From: Anthoceros angustus
Taxonomy: Eukaryota; Streptophyta; Anthocerotopsida; Anthocerotales; Anthocerotaceae
Assembly (NCBI GenBank): GCA_010909165.1
Contig: MU008166.1
Span: 372,001 to 436,000 of the forward strand
Reading direction: 5' to 3'
DNA: 64,000 nt
Position numbers and translations under genes: made by a program
Shown here: positions 10,113 through 21,290 of the stretch, piece after piece
Layout: each line of letters opens with the position of its first letter
How positions within the stretch are numbered: position 1 is the stretch's first letter
Notes under the pieces: model-generated
What the model saw: only the letters and a program-made list of their open reading frames with translations
What the model was told of the DNA's origin: nothing
Database searches by the model: none

Positions 10113-13100
10113 GGGAGTGTTTGTATAGCAAAGTGCTTTGAGAATCGCTTTGGGTAGGTCTTTTATCGAGAATGGTCCTTGGCCCTTGGGATAATAATTT
10201 TTCTTTTTGAACCTTAGGTTTTCGACCGGATAGGTAGGTCGGAGATAGAGTCCTTGGGTTTTGGTGATTTTAGAAATAAGAAAGTGTCTATATATGTTAG
10301 GGGTGCCTACTTGCCATCGTGATCAAGCGGGGGTAGCCAGTTCCACCACGGTGGCGAAGAGCAGGCGTCTGAGACGAGGGAGTTTACAACCCTAGTGGCG
10401 GAGCGGCTGCAGTCGGCGCAAGCGAGGCGGACACACCGGCCGCTGGTCAATTTCGCCGGGCGTCGGGCGGGCTGGCAAGCGGCGCATACAAGCTGGCGAG
10501 TCTGTTTATTGCAGGTGGACGACAGCCGTCGATCGGTGGCGTGGCGGAGGAAGGAAACCGGTGGCGAGTAGCGAAGGAGGAAAAGAGACGCTGAGGCAAG
10601 AGCGCCCGGTAGCAAAGGGAGTGGAGGAGGCGGTGGTGTCCCGACCGGCCAGGAGGTGGGTTCTTTCAGAAGAAGGAGAAAGGGAGATGGCGCCCAGCTG
10701 TAGAAATTCCCACCATCACGGTGGCCCAACATGGACCCTTTGGAAGGTGAGAGCGACAGTGCGGGGCTGGGTCAGGAATTTATGGAGAAGAAATGGTGTT
10801 CTGACATTTCGGCATTGGTGCAAGTGCGGCAATTGAGAACCAAGTTGCAAGAGGAGGCGAGGAAGAGGCCATAAGCGGGATTTGGGACTCTTTCGAGCGA
10901 TGTATGCGAAGCATCGGAGGATGGAAGCTTGGTAATTGATCCCCGGAGAAAGACCCGTGCTGCGCTCATGAAGCTGGAGAAGTGAGAGTGAACAATGGAT
11001 GGGTGACTCGCCAACTCGTGTCTGCGGTGGTGGGATTAGCCAAGTGGATTTTGTGTTTCTGCGAATCGGAAGTTGGATCATATGGCGGACCACTTCACGG
11101 TCTTTCTTCATGAGGTGGTTAAAGGTACACAAATCGATTGGGGCGGATGATCTTTGAAAGAGCACTGTGAGGAGGCGAATTTGCTCTCCCTTCCCTCGGC
11201 CCTCCTTGATTTCACCTTTTCTAATTCATGTGTTCGCGCATTAGGGTGTCTAGCGGAGTTGGGCGTATACGCCCTTCATAGGCTGGAAACCGGTCGAGAA
11301 CTCAAGGTAGAGGAGGAGGAGTGTAAGGAAGATTAGGAAGGATTCAGCGGTTGGGAATCGCCTCCCTAGAAGATTCGGATGAAGGTGGGGAGGTTTCCAA
11401 GGGCAAGAAGCGGAGGCGGCGGCTGAGCAGGGGTCGGCGAAGAAGGGAAGGACGTGCGGAAGAGGAACCCTGACCACACCTAGGGTCACCAGTCGAAATC
11501 GGCAGGCAGTGAAGGAGGAGAAAATAAAGGAAGCGACAAGTTGTGCCCTCTCGGTGCGGGGAGGAGTCGCCGCTAGGAGAGATTGGAGCGGATGAGGAAG
11601 TAGTGGCAAACCAACCCCTAGAAGAAGAGGTTAGTTTCGATAGCCAAGTCCGGAGACTCGGAACATTTTGGCGACATTTCAGCCCGTCCGGTGAAGTGGA
11701 GCAGGTGACACCGCTCGCGTCGAGTGTTGTGGAAGGAATGGGCGCAGGGGGCCAATTCGGGAATCTGCAGGCCACGACTTGGCCATGGCTCGAGGCAGCG
11801 GATCTCCTCGACCGGCCATGGCTCTCACTGGGAGTGTTTGTATAGCAAAGTGCTTTGAGAATCGCCTGGTAAGGTCTTTTATACGAGAATGGTCCTTGGC
11901 CCTTGGGATAATAATTTTTTTTCTTTTTGAACCTTAGGTTTTCGAATTTTGAGGTAGGTCGGAGATAGAGTCCTTGGGTTTTGGTGATTTTAGAAATAAG
12001 AAAGTGTCTATATATGTTAGGTGCCTACATCCGCCATGCAGCCAAGCCGGGAGGTAGCCGCCCACCACGGTGGTCAAGAACGACGATGCACTGTGGGAGT
12101 TTACAACCCTAGTGGCGGAGGCGGGCTGCAGACAGTCGGGCGCAAGCGAGGCGGACACACCCAAAGACCGCGAGGTAATGTGCCGTAGCCGAGCGAGCCG
12201 CAGCAGTCGGGCGCAAGCGAGAGAGATGAAGCTAGGGCCGAGTCTCTCGTCACTGCGGCAGGGACGACGCTACGTATGAACGGGCGGGCGGAGGAAGGAA
12301 ACCAGCGTAGCGAAGGAGGAAAAGAGACGCTGAGGCAAGAGCGCCAGAAAGGGAAGTGGAGGAGACGCGAGGGTGGTGTCCCTTTTCTCACCGCTGCAGG
12401 GAGGTTTTCTCAAGAAACAAGGAGAAAGGGAGATGGCGCCCGAGTGCGGCCGAAATCACTCAAAGGGCCCAACATGGACCATCGGAAGGTGAGAGCGGGC
12501 CGTGTGAGCTGGTCCGAATTTATGGAGAAGAAATGGTGTTACGACACAAAGATTGGTGCAAGAGTGCGCCCAATTGAGAACCAAGTTGCAAGAGGGAGAC
12601 GCGAGGAAGAGGCCGCAAACTGGATTTGGGACTCTTTCGAAAAGTATGGGCGAAGCATCGAGGATGGAAGCTTGGTAATTGATCCCCGGAGAAAGAAGAC
12701 CCCGAGCCGCAACCGCGCTCATGAAGCCCGGAGAAGTGAGAGTGAACAATGGATGGGTGACTCGCCAACTCGTTCGGCACCGTGGGATTAGCCAAGTGGA
12801 TTTTGTGTTTCGCAATCGAAGTTGATCATATGGCGCACACTCCGGTCTTTCTTCATGAGGTGGTTAAAGGTACACAAATCGATTGGGGCGGATGATCTTT
12901 GAAAGAGCCTGTGGAGAGGGCGAATTTGCTCTCCCTTCCCTCGGCCCTCCTTGATTTCAATTTTCTAATTCATGTATTCGGCATTCCGGTGTCTAACGGA
13001 GTTGAAGTCGTTCCTTCATAGCCGGAAACCGCCGTGGAACCCAAGGTAGAGGAGGAGGAGTGTAAGGAGGATTCCGGAAGGATTCCAGCTGGGAATGCGC

Positions 13101-13571
13101 CCCTAGAAGATCTTGGATGAAGGTGGGGAGGTTTCCAAGGGCAAGAAGCGGAGGCGGCGGTGAGCAGGGGTCGGCGAAGAAGGAAGGATACCAGAAGAAG
13201 AGGAACCCACAACACCTAGGGTCACCAGTCGAAATCGGCAGGAACGCGAGTGAAGGAGGAGAAAATAAAAAAAAGTTGTTCCCCTCTCGTGGGAGGAGTC
13301 GCCGCTAGGAGAGATTGGAGCGATGAGGAAGTAGTGGCAAACCAACCCCTAGAAGAAGAGGGGTTAGTTTCGGTAGCCAAATCCGCGACGGAGCTCCGGA
13401 ACATTTTTGGCGACATTTCACTGACCCGTCCGGCTCAAGTGGAGAGTGACACCGTGCAGAATTGTTGTGGAAGGAATGGGCACGGGCAGCCCAATTCGGG
13501 AATCTGCAGGCCCTGACTTCGGCCATGGCTCAGACGCAGGCGGATCTCCTCGACTGCCCATGGCTCTCACC
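10113..13571 (+). repeat. 1.7 kb tandem duplication inside element A
   Basis: The string GGGAGTGTTTGTATAGCAAAG begins both units, at 10113 and 11830, and also begins a shorter 101-base unit at 10012. Both units run to the phrase CCATGGCTCTCAC. They differ by frequent small indels. Elements B and C contain this segment once. Confidence 0.85.
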
Positions 13572-14334
13572 TGGCTGAGTGTGCAGGGCCAACAGGAAAA
13601 GTTGCTCAAGGAGAAGTTGGAGAGCCTGGGCGAGAACAAGGTGGCGGAGGCCTTGAGGCAGGGGTCTGGCGGCCCTATGCAAGGCACGAGGCGGCTAAGG
13701 CCATGTCCACCCAGGAGGCCTTAGTGAATCGAGGTCAAGGCGCATGCCACAATCGAGGAGCTTCAAGATGAGGTCTCATGAGCCCAGAACAAATGGAAAC
13801 AATGGCGCCTGGAGAAATTCAAGAAGTGGCGGAGAGATATAGCGAGAGAGAGATGAAGCTAGGGCGAGTCAAGAGAGAGGTGGCCAAACCAAGAAGGCGA
13901 GCCACGGCCGCGATGGCAAGCCACCACCGTGGAAACTACCACCACGGTGGCTAAACCACCGGGCGGAAGGAGGCAGGTGGGGAAGTCCGCAGGAGGCAGT
14001 GGGGATCGATCCCCATTCGGGAAGGCGGCCCGGATTGTCCACGGGAGGAGAGGTAAGAACCTCTGTGGCCCAAGGAGTCTGTGTGTGCCTGCGTCTGGAT
14101 GAGGATGCTCATGTCACAGCCACGCATGGTGGCGGTGCTCACTCTAAATGTGTATGTGGTTGTTGGGGCGGAGGCGAAACTATTGGCTGCACATCTTGGC
14201 CGCCACAGGCGTTTACGATGGTTCTTCGAGCAGGGCGGGGCCTACCCCAAGTGGTGATCGAGGAAATGGCGGCCAGGCAGGCGTGGAGGGAGGAGCACAC
14301 GGTGTGGCTGTCCGGCGATGAGGAGGCGGAATAA
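10540..14334 (+). pseudogene. Gag-like/coiled-coil ORF of element A (broken)
   Basis: The frame is broken many times, but three parts can be followed. First is an N-terminal domain with FMEKKWCYD, ANWIWDSFEKYGRS and, after a frameshift, a HMADHFTVFLHEVVKG-like segment near 11075-11130 and 12825-12880. This domain appears twice because of the 1.7 kb duplication. Second is a charged coiled-coil stretch from about 13540 (QQEKLLKEKLES). Third is a tail with repeated HHRGN/TTVxK motifs over CCACCACGGTGG palindromes, ending in a Glu-rich segment at 14334. No polymerase, integrase or transposase motif was seen. The function is unknown; a retroelement gag is the best guess. Confidence 0.5.
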
Positions 14335-14949
14335 CGAGGCATAGGGCCTATAGGCAGCCGCGCCCATGGGAAGGCGCGAAGCTGCGTGGCAGTGGAGGTT
14401 TTGGGGAGAATCGCTCGGATCGGGCGTGGCGGAGGCGGGCGGCAGGAACCCCAGGCTAAGCGACAGCAGACCCAGCGATTTTAGGGGCGCGACATCATAG
14501 GCGGAGGCTTCTTTTGGGGTAGGGGATAGGATGTTTTGAGGACCGTGGGCTGTAGTTCTGAATTGGTAGGGCGCTCGTGGTAGTGGGCCATATTTTCTGA
14601 ACCTTTGGTAGGAGTGTGGAAATCCACGGTGAATGTATAAGAGACCCTTGAGAGTCTCTCTTAGCAGACAATTTGGTGTGAACTTCCGTGTGTTGAAGCT
14701 ATGCGAGGTTGGTTGGAGCGTCGATCGGCATCAAACTCGTTCGATGCACCGCCTTCTCGTCACAAGAAGGCGGGAAGATCCTGGATGGTCGAGGCGGAGT
14801 GGCCAAGCTCCACGGGGTGTGGAAGGTGGCGGGAAAAAAGGTAGGAATTGCAGCGGAAGGTTGAGGCGGAGTGGCCAAGGAGGTCTGTGGCCCAAGGGGT
14901 TTTCTTTCTGATCCTCTTTCCCAACCGCCACCAGCGTGTTTTATTCCAT

Positions 14950-15250
14950 GAGAGAGTGCATGTGGCCCAAGGAGTGTGGCCCAGGAGGGGTGTGTGGCCC
15001 AAGGAGGGGTCTGTGGCCAAGGAGGAGTGCATGTGGCCCAAGGAGGGTCTGTGTGGCCCAGGAGGTGCTGTGGCCCGAGGGTGGAGGAGGGGTGTGTGGC
15101 CCAGGAGGTGCTGTGGCCCAAGGAGGGGTCATGTGGCCCAGGAGGGGTGTGTGGCCCAAGGAGGGGTCTGTGGCCCAGGAGGTCTGTGTGTGGCCCAAGG
15201 AGGGGTCAGGGCCCAAGGAGGGGTCTGTGTGGAGGAGGGTCTGTGGCCGT
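14950..15250 (+). repeat. GC-rich minisatellite (GTGGCCCAAGGAGG family)
   Basis: About 14 units of 18-24 bases follow the pattern GTGGCCCAAGGAGGGGTCTGT, with variants such as GTGGCCCAGGAGGTGCT. The array gives long spurious ORFs on both strands. Two or three units survive at the matching place in element B (18050-18105) and element C (24970-25030), so the array expanded in copy A. Confidence 0.9.
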
Positions 15251-15264
15251 GAGGAGAGAGTTCA

Positions 15265-15699
15265 TTAGGGAGGAAAGGTTCTCGAAAGGGTGGATGAGTC
15301 TGTGTGGAAGGAGGAACCGAGGTGGGGAGGAAATCGAATCGTGGGGAGTGGAAGTGTGCGGTGGAATCGCGGAAATTCTTGGAAGTGAAGTGAGGTGTAT
15401 ATAGGTGTTTGTATGTCCATAGCCCCCAAGGTCTGCGTCAGAAGCCGGTGACAAATAGACCCCATGACAGGCGGTGGTGGGACCCACCACGGTGGCTAAA
15501 CCGCCACCAGTGGTGGCAGTCTAGTGGTGGGTTTGGGGTAGGGTAGGTGGATAAGGTGGGGTAGCGGCGGGGTAAGTCTAGAATCCATAGATTCGAACAC
15601 CTTGACACAAAACCATTCCCTTGGGATCGAATCCTGGGACTATAACGACATAGAGGGTAAATGTGGCCTCTTTGCGTCTTGGATGCAAAAACCATTCCA
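15265..15699 (+). repeat. Element terminal arm (right end of A)
   Basis: This 430-base arm is the reverse complement of the left ends of B (17613-18025) and C (24535-24958), and matches 23445-23856 directly. It contains the conserved phrases GGTAAGTCTAGAATCCATAG and CCATTCCCTTGGGATCGAAT. A short palindromic cluster CCACCACGGTGG...CCACCAGTGGTGG lies at 15483-15520. It ends at the element boundary. Confidence 0.8.
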
Positions 15700-16318
15700 G
15701 AAACAACGCTTATAACCTCATGTTCATCATGGGCTTTCCAAGTCTTGCTCTAAGTCTTGTCAAATTGATTAAGGTCTTGATCATCGTCTTTGTGAACTCT
15801 AACGTCCTTGGATTATGTCGGCAATCAATGTTCTTCCTTCCATAGAATTTTTGTGATTAGTAGATTTGGGACAAGTTGGCCTCGGCGTCTCTGAAATCTA
15901 ATAAAAACTCGACAACTTGCTGAACACCCATTGATGTTGGTGTATTGACAAGTGTGATAGTGAACCAAGCGGTAATTCGAATGAGGCACCTATTGTACCT
16001 GTGTTATCGCTAGCCATTGCATTCCAAAAACTTCACCTCCATGGCTCAAGCTTGTGAATCGAGGGCTCCTCAACTTGAAAGATGGGCGCATATTCAGGTG
16101 GTATACTAAAGAGGTTGTTCAAGGAATGTGACCATCTTGGTCCGAGGTAGGGTGGTCATCACTTGTCTCACCCGGGATATGTAGATCTGGTAATAAGGAA
16201 GACCTTGGGGGGCGGCCTCACTACTATTGAGGAGGACTGTTCAAATTTATCTTCAAAGTTAGTTTCTATATCTTGGGTGACATAGTTTGATTCTGCATAC
16301 GAACCATTTCCTAAAGCG
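15700..16318. other. No gene seen
   Basis: About 620 bases of mixed composition without a recognisable domain or repeat unit. A weak possibility is an untranslated piece of another retroelement. No frame longer than 60 codons matches anything I recognise. Confidence 0.4.
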
Positions 16319-16489
16319 TGGGGAGGGTCTGTGGCCCAAGGAGTCTGTGTGGCCCAAGGAGGGGTCATGTGGCCCAAGGAGGTCTGTGGCCCAAGGAGTC
16401 TGTGTGAGGAGGGTCTGTGGCCCAAGGAGGTCTGTGGGGAGGAAAGGCGGGACAACCGTGGAGGAGGGGTCATGTGGCCCAAGGAGGTC
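16319..16489 (+). repeat. Second block of GTGGCCCAAGGAGG minisatellite
   Basis: Eight or so units of GTGGCCCAAGGAGG with short GTCTGT or GTCAT linkers. This is the same family as 14950-15250 but outside the recognised boundary of element A. It directly abuts the foldback element. Confidence 0.85.
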
Positions 16490-16881
16490 TGTGGAATGGG
16501 TTTTGCATCCGACGCAAAGTACATTTACCCTCTATGTCGTTATAGTCCTAGGATTCGATCCCAAGGGAATGGTGTTGTGTCAAGGTGTGCTAAATCTATG
16601 GATTCTAGACCTACCCGTCGCTCACTACCCCACCTTCTCCGCTACCACCCAAACCCACCACGGTGGTGGGACCCACCACGGTGGTGGGACCCACCACGGT
16701 GGTGGGTTTGGGTAGGGTAGGTGGATAAGGTGGGGTAGTGAGCGGAGGTAAGTCTAGAATCCATAGATTCGAACACCTTGACACAAAACCATTCCCTTGG
16801 GATCGAATCCTAGGACTATAACGACATAGAGGGTAAATGTGGCCTCTTTGCGTCTTCGGATGCAAAAAAACCCATTCCACA
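16490..16881. mobile_element. Foldback-like inverted repeat element
   Basis: A near-perfect inverted repeat of two ~180-base arms. It begins TGTGGAATGGGTTTTGCATC and ends with the reverse complement (GATGCAAA...CCCATTCCACA). The centre is three copies of GGGACCCACCACGGTGGT, itself a palindrome. The arms are the same sequence as the termini of elements A, B and C, so this looks like two element ends joined head to head with the interior lost. No target duplication was found. Confidence 0.85.
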
Positions 16882-17228
16882 CACATCTAGAGGATAAGCT
16901 ATGATCTGAGCTTGTCCTCTGTGAAAGGGTCTATATATATTTAAGCTCTTAGTATCGGCATATTCCTAAGATATCCTATTGGCATCAGCATATGTCAGAA
17001 ATATCCTAAGAATACATTATAATATGCAAAGAATATGATAAATCATATTACTTGTGCTTATCCACTTAGTTATTGCTAACCATATTTAATTAACATTGAT
17101 CAATGCTGAATTAACGTAAGCATTTTAGATTAATTAATACTAATTACTTACTTAAAGATAAGTTATTAGATTAATTAATACTAATCAAACACTAAACCCA
17201 AGTGCAGAGATTAGTGTCACACGGCATG
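16882..17228 (+). repeat. AT-rich segment, copy 1
   Basis: A TATA-rich stretch (TCTATATATATTTAAGC at 16932) followed by AATATCCTAAGA-type motifs and a direct repeat of AGATTAATTAATACTAAT about 50 bases apart. The same ~340 bases recur at 23857-24178, in both cases directly before a LINE-like reverse transcriptase fragment. It may be an inserted element or part of the LINE leader; coding capacity is nil. Confidence 0.75.
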
Positions 17229-17612
17229 ACATACCAGGCAAGGCGACACTCTGGCCAGTGCCCTCTTTGCCATCGTCCACTACAAGGCCCTTTTCAAGGC
17301 CGCTTTCTCTACGCACGACTGTGTCTGCCCGTCGTTGGCAGACGGCTCTCACATCCTTGGGCCTAGGGACAAGGTCAAGGAGGCCTTTCAGCTCTTATCC
17401 CATGAGCTTTCTTTGTTGGCTTGAAGGTCAAGCTCTCCAAGTACCGCGTCTGGTCCCTGCCGGGTATCCTCCCCACTTTGCAATTCCCTGTTGAGGAGAT
17501 TGCTTTGGCCTTGGGTCTATGGATTTTAGGGGTCCCTTTCGGCTCCCTTGACTTCACCGAGAGCTTCCTGGACTAAGCTCTCGCGGAGGACCTATCCCAT
17601 ATCGAGGACCTC
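17229..17612 (+). mobile_element. LINE-like reverse transcriptase core fragment
   Basis: Reads GDTLASALFAIVHYKAL and then, in the same frame, PSLADGSHILGPRDKV. This is the pattern of the xQGDPL...LFA box and the active-site ADD box in LINE-like reverse transcriptases, here changed to ADG. After one frameshift come the Leu/Lys segment GLKVKLSKYRVWSLPGI and LGVPFGSLDF, typical of the box that follows the active site. The mutation and frameshift make it inactive. It is interrupted at 17612 by element B, with the next part at 22957. Confidence 0.75.
17608..17612 (+). repeat. Target-site duplication ACCTC, left of element B
   Basis: ACCTC immediately precedes TGTGGAATGGG. The same five bases follow the other end at 22957-22961. 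The LINE-like coding sequence resumes after it. Confidence 0.65.
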
Positions 17613-18696
17613 TGTGGAATGGGTTTTTGCATCCGAAGACGCAAAGAGGCCACATTTACCCTCTATGTCGTTATAGTCCTAGGATTCGATCCCAAGGGAA
17701 TGGTGTTGTGTCAAGGTGTTCTGAATCTATGGATTCTAGACCTACCCGTCGCTCACTACCCCACCTTCTCCACCACCTGCCCAAACCCACCATAGTAGAC
17801 TCGGCCACCCGCGTGGCGTTCACATGGCGGGCCCCACAGCCGCCCGCCTTGGAGTCTATTCACACTTCTCTAACCTGGACCTATGGGCATCGGACACCTA
17901 TATACCTCACTTTACTTAGAATTTGCGATTCCACCGCTTCCACTCCTCACGCGTTTCCGATTTTCCCTCACACACTCTCACAATCCCTCCCGGTAGCACT
18001 CATCTCGGAACCTTTCCCCTTCCAATGAACTCTCCCTCGTCTCACGGGCCACAGACCCCTCCTCCTTGGGCCACAGACCCCTCCTTGGGCCACAGACCCC
18101 TCTCTCATGGAATGAACACACAGTGGCAGCGGTTGGAAAGAGGATCGGAAGAAAACCCGGTCGGTGCTTGGGCGATTCGCCTTCCGGATTCCTCGGCGTG
18201 GCAATTCCTACCTCTTTTTCGGTAGCCGGCCTTCCGTTACCCAGGCGTGGAGCTTGGCCACTCCGCTCTCGACCATCCGAGATCTTCCGGCCTTCTTGTG
18301 ACGAAGGCGGTCGCCCCGTTTGATCTTGACGGGCGTCTCCAATCAACCCCACGAAGGTTCGATACGGAAGTTCACACGAAATCGTCTTTGAGAGACACCC
18401 AAAGGGTCTCTTATACATCTGGTGTGGTCCAACAGACTCACTTCTCTTTAGTGTCTAAAATTGTAGCTCCTACCACGGCGCCCTTACCAATCTAAGCAAC
18501 CAGACTCTGGTGATGGAACTCCCTATCCTCCTACGAAAAACCCGGTCCTAGGCTATCGCGACTCCCCTAAAATCGGCCGCCTCCGCGATTCTTTGCCTCG
18601 CCCCTCGGCCCATGGGGACCCCTCTCGCTCTTGACCTCGCCTCGATCCGGCGATTTTCCCCACAACCTCCACCTCACTCTCCTTTGAGTTTCCCTC

Positions 18697-20440
18697 GCGC
18701 CTTCCAGCGGACGTTGCGCCTGTGACCTCTATGTCCATTGTCCGCTCCTCCTCATTTGGACAACCATCTGTGCTCCTCCTCCATGCTCGGCCGCCTCGCT
18801 CATCTCTTCCGGCACCACTTGCGGAGGATAGGCGCCCGCTCCTACTCGAAGGAACCCAGTAGCGCTGGCGGTCAAGATGTCTGACCCGGTGGTTTACGCC
18901 CCTCTGTCCCAACAACCACATACGTTTAGGTGAGCACCGCTCACCATGCGAGAAGCGGGGACATGAGCATCCTCATCCGGGCCCGTAGCACTGTCGCCCC
19001 TTGATACGGTCCTTACCCTCTCCTCCGTGGACAATCCTGGGCGGTGCTGTTGATTCTCCGGGGATCATCCCTCCATCTGCGACACTCCATCGGTGACTTC
19101 CCCACCTCGGTTCCCGTTCCACGGTGGCTGGTTTAGCCACCGTGGTGGTTCTTCCCAGTGGTTGCTTGCTCTGCGGTGTTGCTCGGCCTTCTTGGTTTGG
19201 CCACCTCTCTCTTGACTCGGCCCTAGCCGTCTCTTTCCGCTTGTACCTCTCATGACTTCTTGAATTTCTCCAAGGCGCCTTCCAGCGGACGTTGCCTTTG
19301 TGACCTCTATGTCCATTGTCCGCTCCTCCTCATTTGGACAACCATCGTGTGCTCCTCCCTCCATGCTCGGCTGCGCCTCGCTCATCTCTTCCGGCACCAC
19401 TTGCGGAGGATAGGCGCCCGCTCCTACTCGAAGGAACCCAGTAGCGCTGGCGGTCAAGATGTCTGACCCGGTGGTTTACGCCCCTCTGTCCCAACAACCA
19501 CATACGTTTAGGTGAGCACCGCTCACCATGCGAGAAGCGGGGACATGAGCATCCTCATCCGGGCCCGTAGCACTGTCGCCCCTTGATACGGTCCTTACCC
19601 TCTCCTCCGTGGACAATCCTGGGCGGTGCTGTTGATTCTCCGGGGATCATCCCTCCATCTGCGACACTCCATCGGTGACTTCCCCACCTCGGTTCCCGTT
19701 CCACGGTGGCTGGTTTAGCCACCGTGGTGGTTCTTCCCAGTGGTTGCTTGCTCTGCGGTGTTGCTCGGCCTTTCTTGGTTTGGCCACCTCTCTCTTGACT
19801 CGGCCCTAGCCGTCTCTTTCCGCTTGTACCTCTCATGACTTCTTGAATTTCTCCAAGGCGCCTTCCAGCGGACGTTGCCTTTGTGACCTCTATGTCCATT
19901 GTCCGCTCCTCCTCATTTGGACAACCATCGTGTGCTCCTCCCTCCATGCTCGGCTGCGCCTCGCTCATCTCTTCCGGCACCACTTGCGGAGGATAGGCGC
20001 CCGCTCCTACTCGAAGGAACCCAGTAGCGCTGTGGCGGTCAAGATGTCTGGTGGTTTACGCCCCTCTGTCCCAACAACCACATACGTTTAGGTGAGCACC
20101 GCTCACCATGCGAAGCGAGGACATGAGCATCCTCATCCGGACGCCCGTAACTGTCGCCCCGTCTGAGGTCCTTACCCTCTCCTCCCGTGGACAATCACGG
20201 GCGTGCTGTTGATTCTCCGGGATCATCCCTCCATCTGCGACACTCCATCGGTGACTTCCCCACCTCGGTTCCACGGCGGTGGCTGGTTTAGCCACCGTGG
20301 TGGTTCTTCCCAGTGGTTGCTTGGCTCTGCGGTGGGCATTGCTCGGCCTTTCTTGGTTTGGCCACCTCTCTCTTGACTCGGCCCTAACCGTCTCTTTCCG
20401 CTTGTACCTCTTGACTTCTTGAATTTCTCCAAGGCGCCAT
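18697..20440 (-). repeat. 581 bp tandem triplication inside element B
   Basis: CGCCTTCCAGCGGACGTTGC begins units at 18697, 19278 and 19859, a period of 581. The first two boundaries are exact. The third unit carries small losses, for example AGCACTGTCGCC becoming AACTGTCGCC. Element C has this segment once (from 25613), so B gained copies or C lost them. Confidence 0.9.
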
Positions 20441-21290
20441 CGCTTCCACACTCCTGGACTCGAGACCTCATCTTGAAGCTCTTCAATTGTAGCATCGCCC
20501 CTTGACTGATTTACTAAGGCCTCCTGAGTGGACATGTCCCTTAAGCGCTCCTGTGCCTTGCATAAGGCCGCACTCCGTCTGCGCTCCTCGGCCGCCTTGC
20601 TCTCGCCTTCAGGCTTTCCAACTTCTCCTTGAGCAACTTCTCCTGTTGGCCTTGCACACTCGGCCGGTGAGAGCCATGGGCGCTTGATCGAGGAGATCCG
20701 CTGCGTCATGCCATGGCGAAGTCAAACCACCGCAAATCCCAAATTGGGCTGTCCCTTTGCCCATCCGCCTCCACAACAATTCTGTCACGGCGGTGGCTGG
20801 TTTAGCCACCGTGGTGGTTCCACGGTGGTTGCTTGGCTCTGCGGTGGGCGCTCGGCCTTTCTTGGTTTGGCCACCTCTCTCTTGACTCGGCTAACCGTCT
20901 CTTTCCTTGTACCTCTCATGACTTCTTGAATTTCTCCAAGGCGCCATCGCTTCCTGCTCCTGGACTCGCGAGACCTCATCTTGAAGCTCTTCAATTTGTC
21001 GCCCCTTGACTGATTTACTAAGGCCTCTGGAGTGGACATGTCCCTTGCTCCTGTGCCTTGCATAAGGCCGCACTCCGTCTGCGCTCCTCGGCCGCCTTGC
21101 TCTCGCCTTCGGGCTTTCCAACTTCTCCTTGAGCAACTTCTCCTGTTGGCCTTGCACACTCGGCCGGTGAGAGCCATGGGCTTGATCGAGGAGATCACTG
21201 CGTCGTGCCATGGCGAAGTCAAACCACCGCAAATCCCAAATTGGGCTGTCCCTTTGCCCATCCGCCTCCACAACAATTCTCGTATGCGAG
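20273..21290 (-). repeat. ~514 bp tandem duplication inside element B
   Basis: CACGGCGGTGGCTGGTTTAG begins units at 20273 and 20787. Each includes the TTTAGCCACCGTGGTGGTTC palindrome region and the coiled-coil coding part. It is single in element C (from about 26028). Confidence 0.85.

Larger units (their letters stand above)
9946..15699 (+). mobile_element. Repetitive element copy A (ORF on plus strand)
   Basis: This is the reverse complement of elements B and C. It begins TGTGGAAGACCACAT and ends near ACCATTCCA, two bases short of the expected TTCCACA. Gene direction is plus. It is the longest copy because of internal duplications: a 101-base one (10012 and 10113) and a 1,717-base one (10113-11829 and 11830-13571). 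It also has an expanded GTGGCCCAAGGAGG minisatellite near its end. No target-site duplication was found at its ends. Superfamily is unknown: TG...CA ends fit an LTR-type integrase, but no direct LTRs are seen. Confidence 0.7.

Noticed and set aside
14848-15404. Overlapping ORFs of 110-142 codons rich in Gly, Pro, Trp and Arg
   Set aside because: They are translations of the GTGGCCCAAGGAGG minisatellite in several frames.
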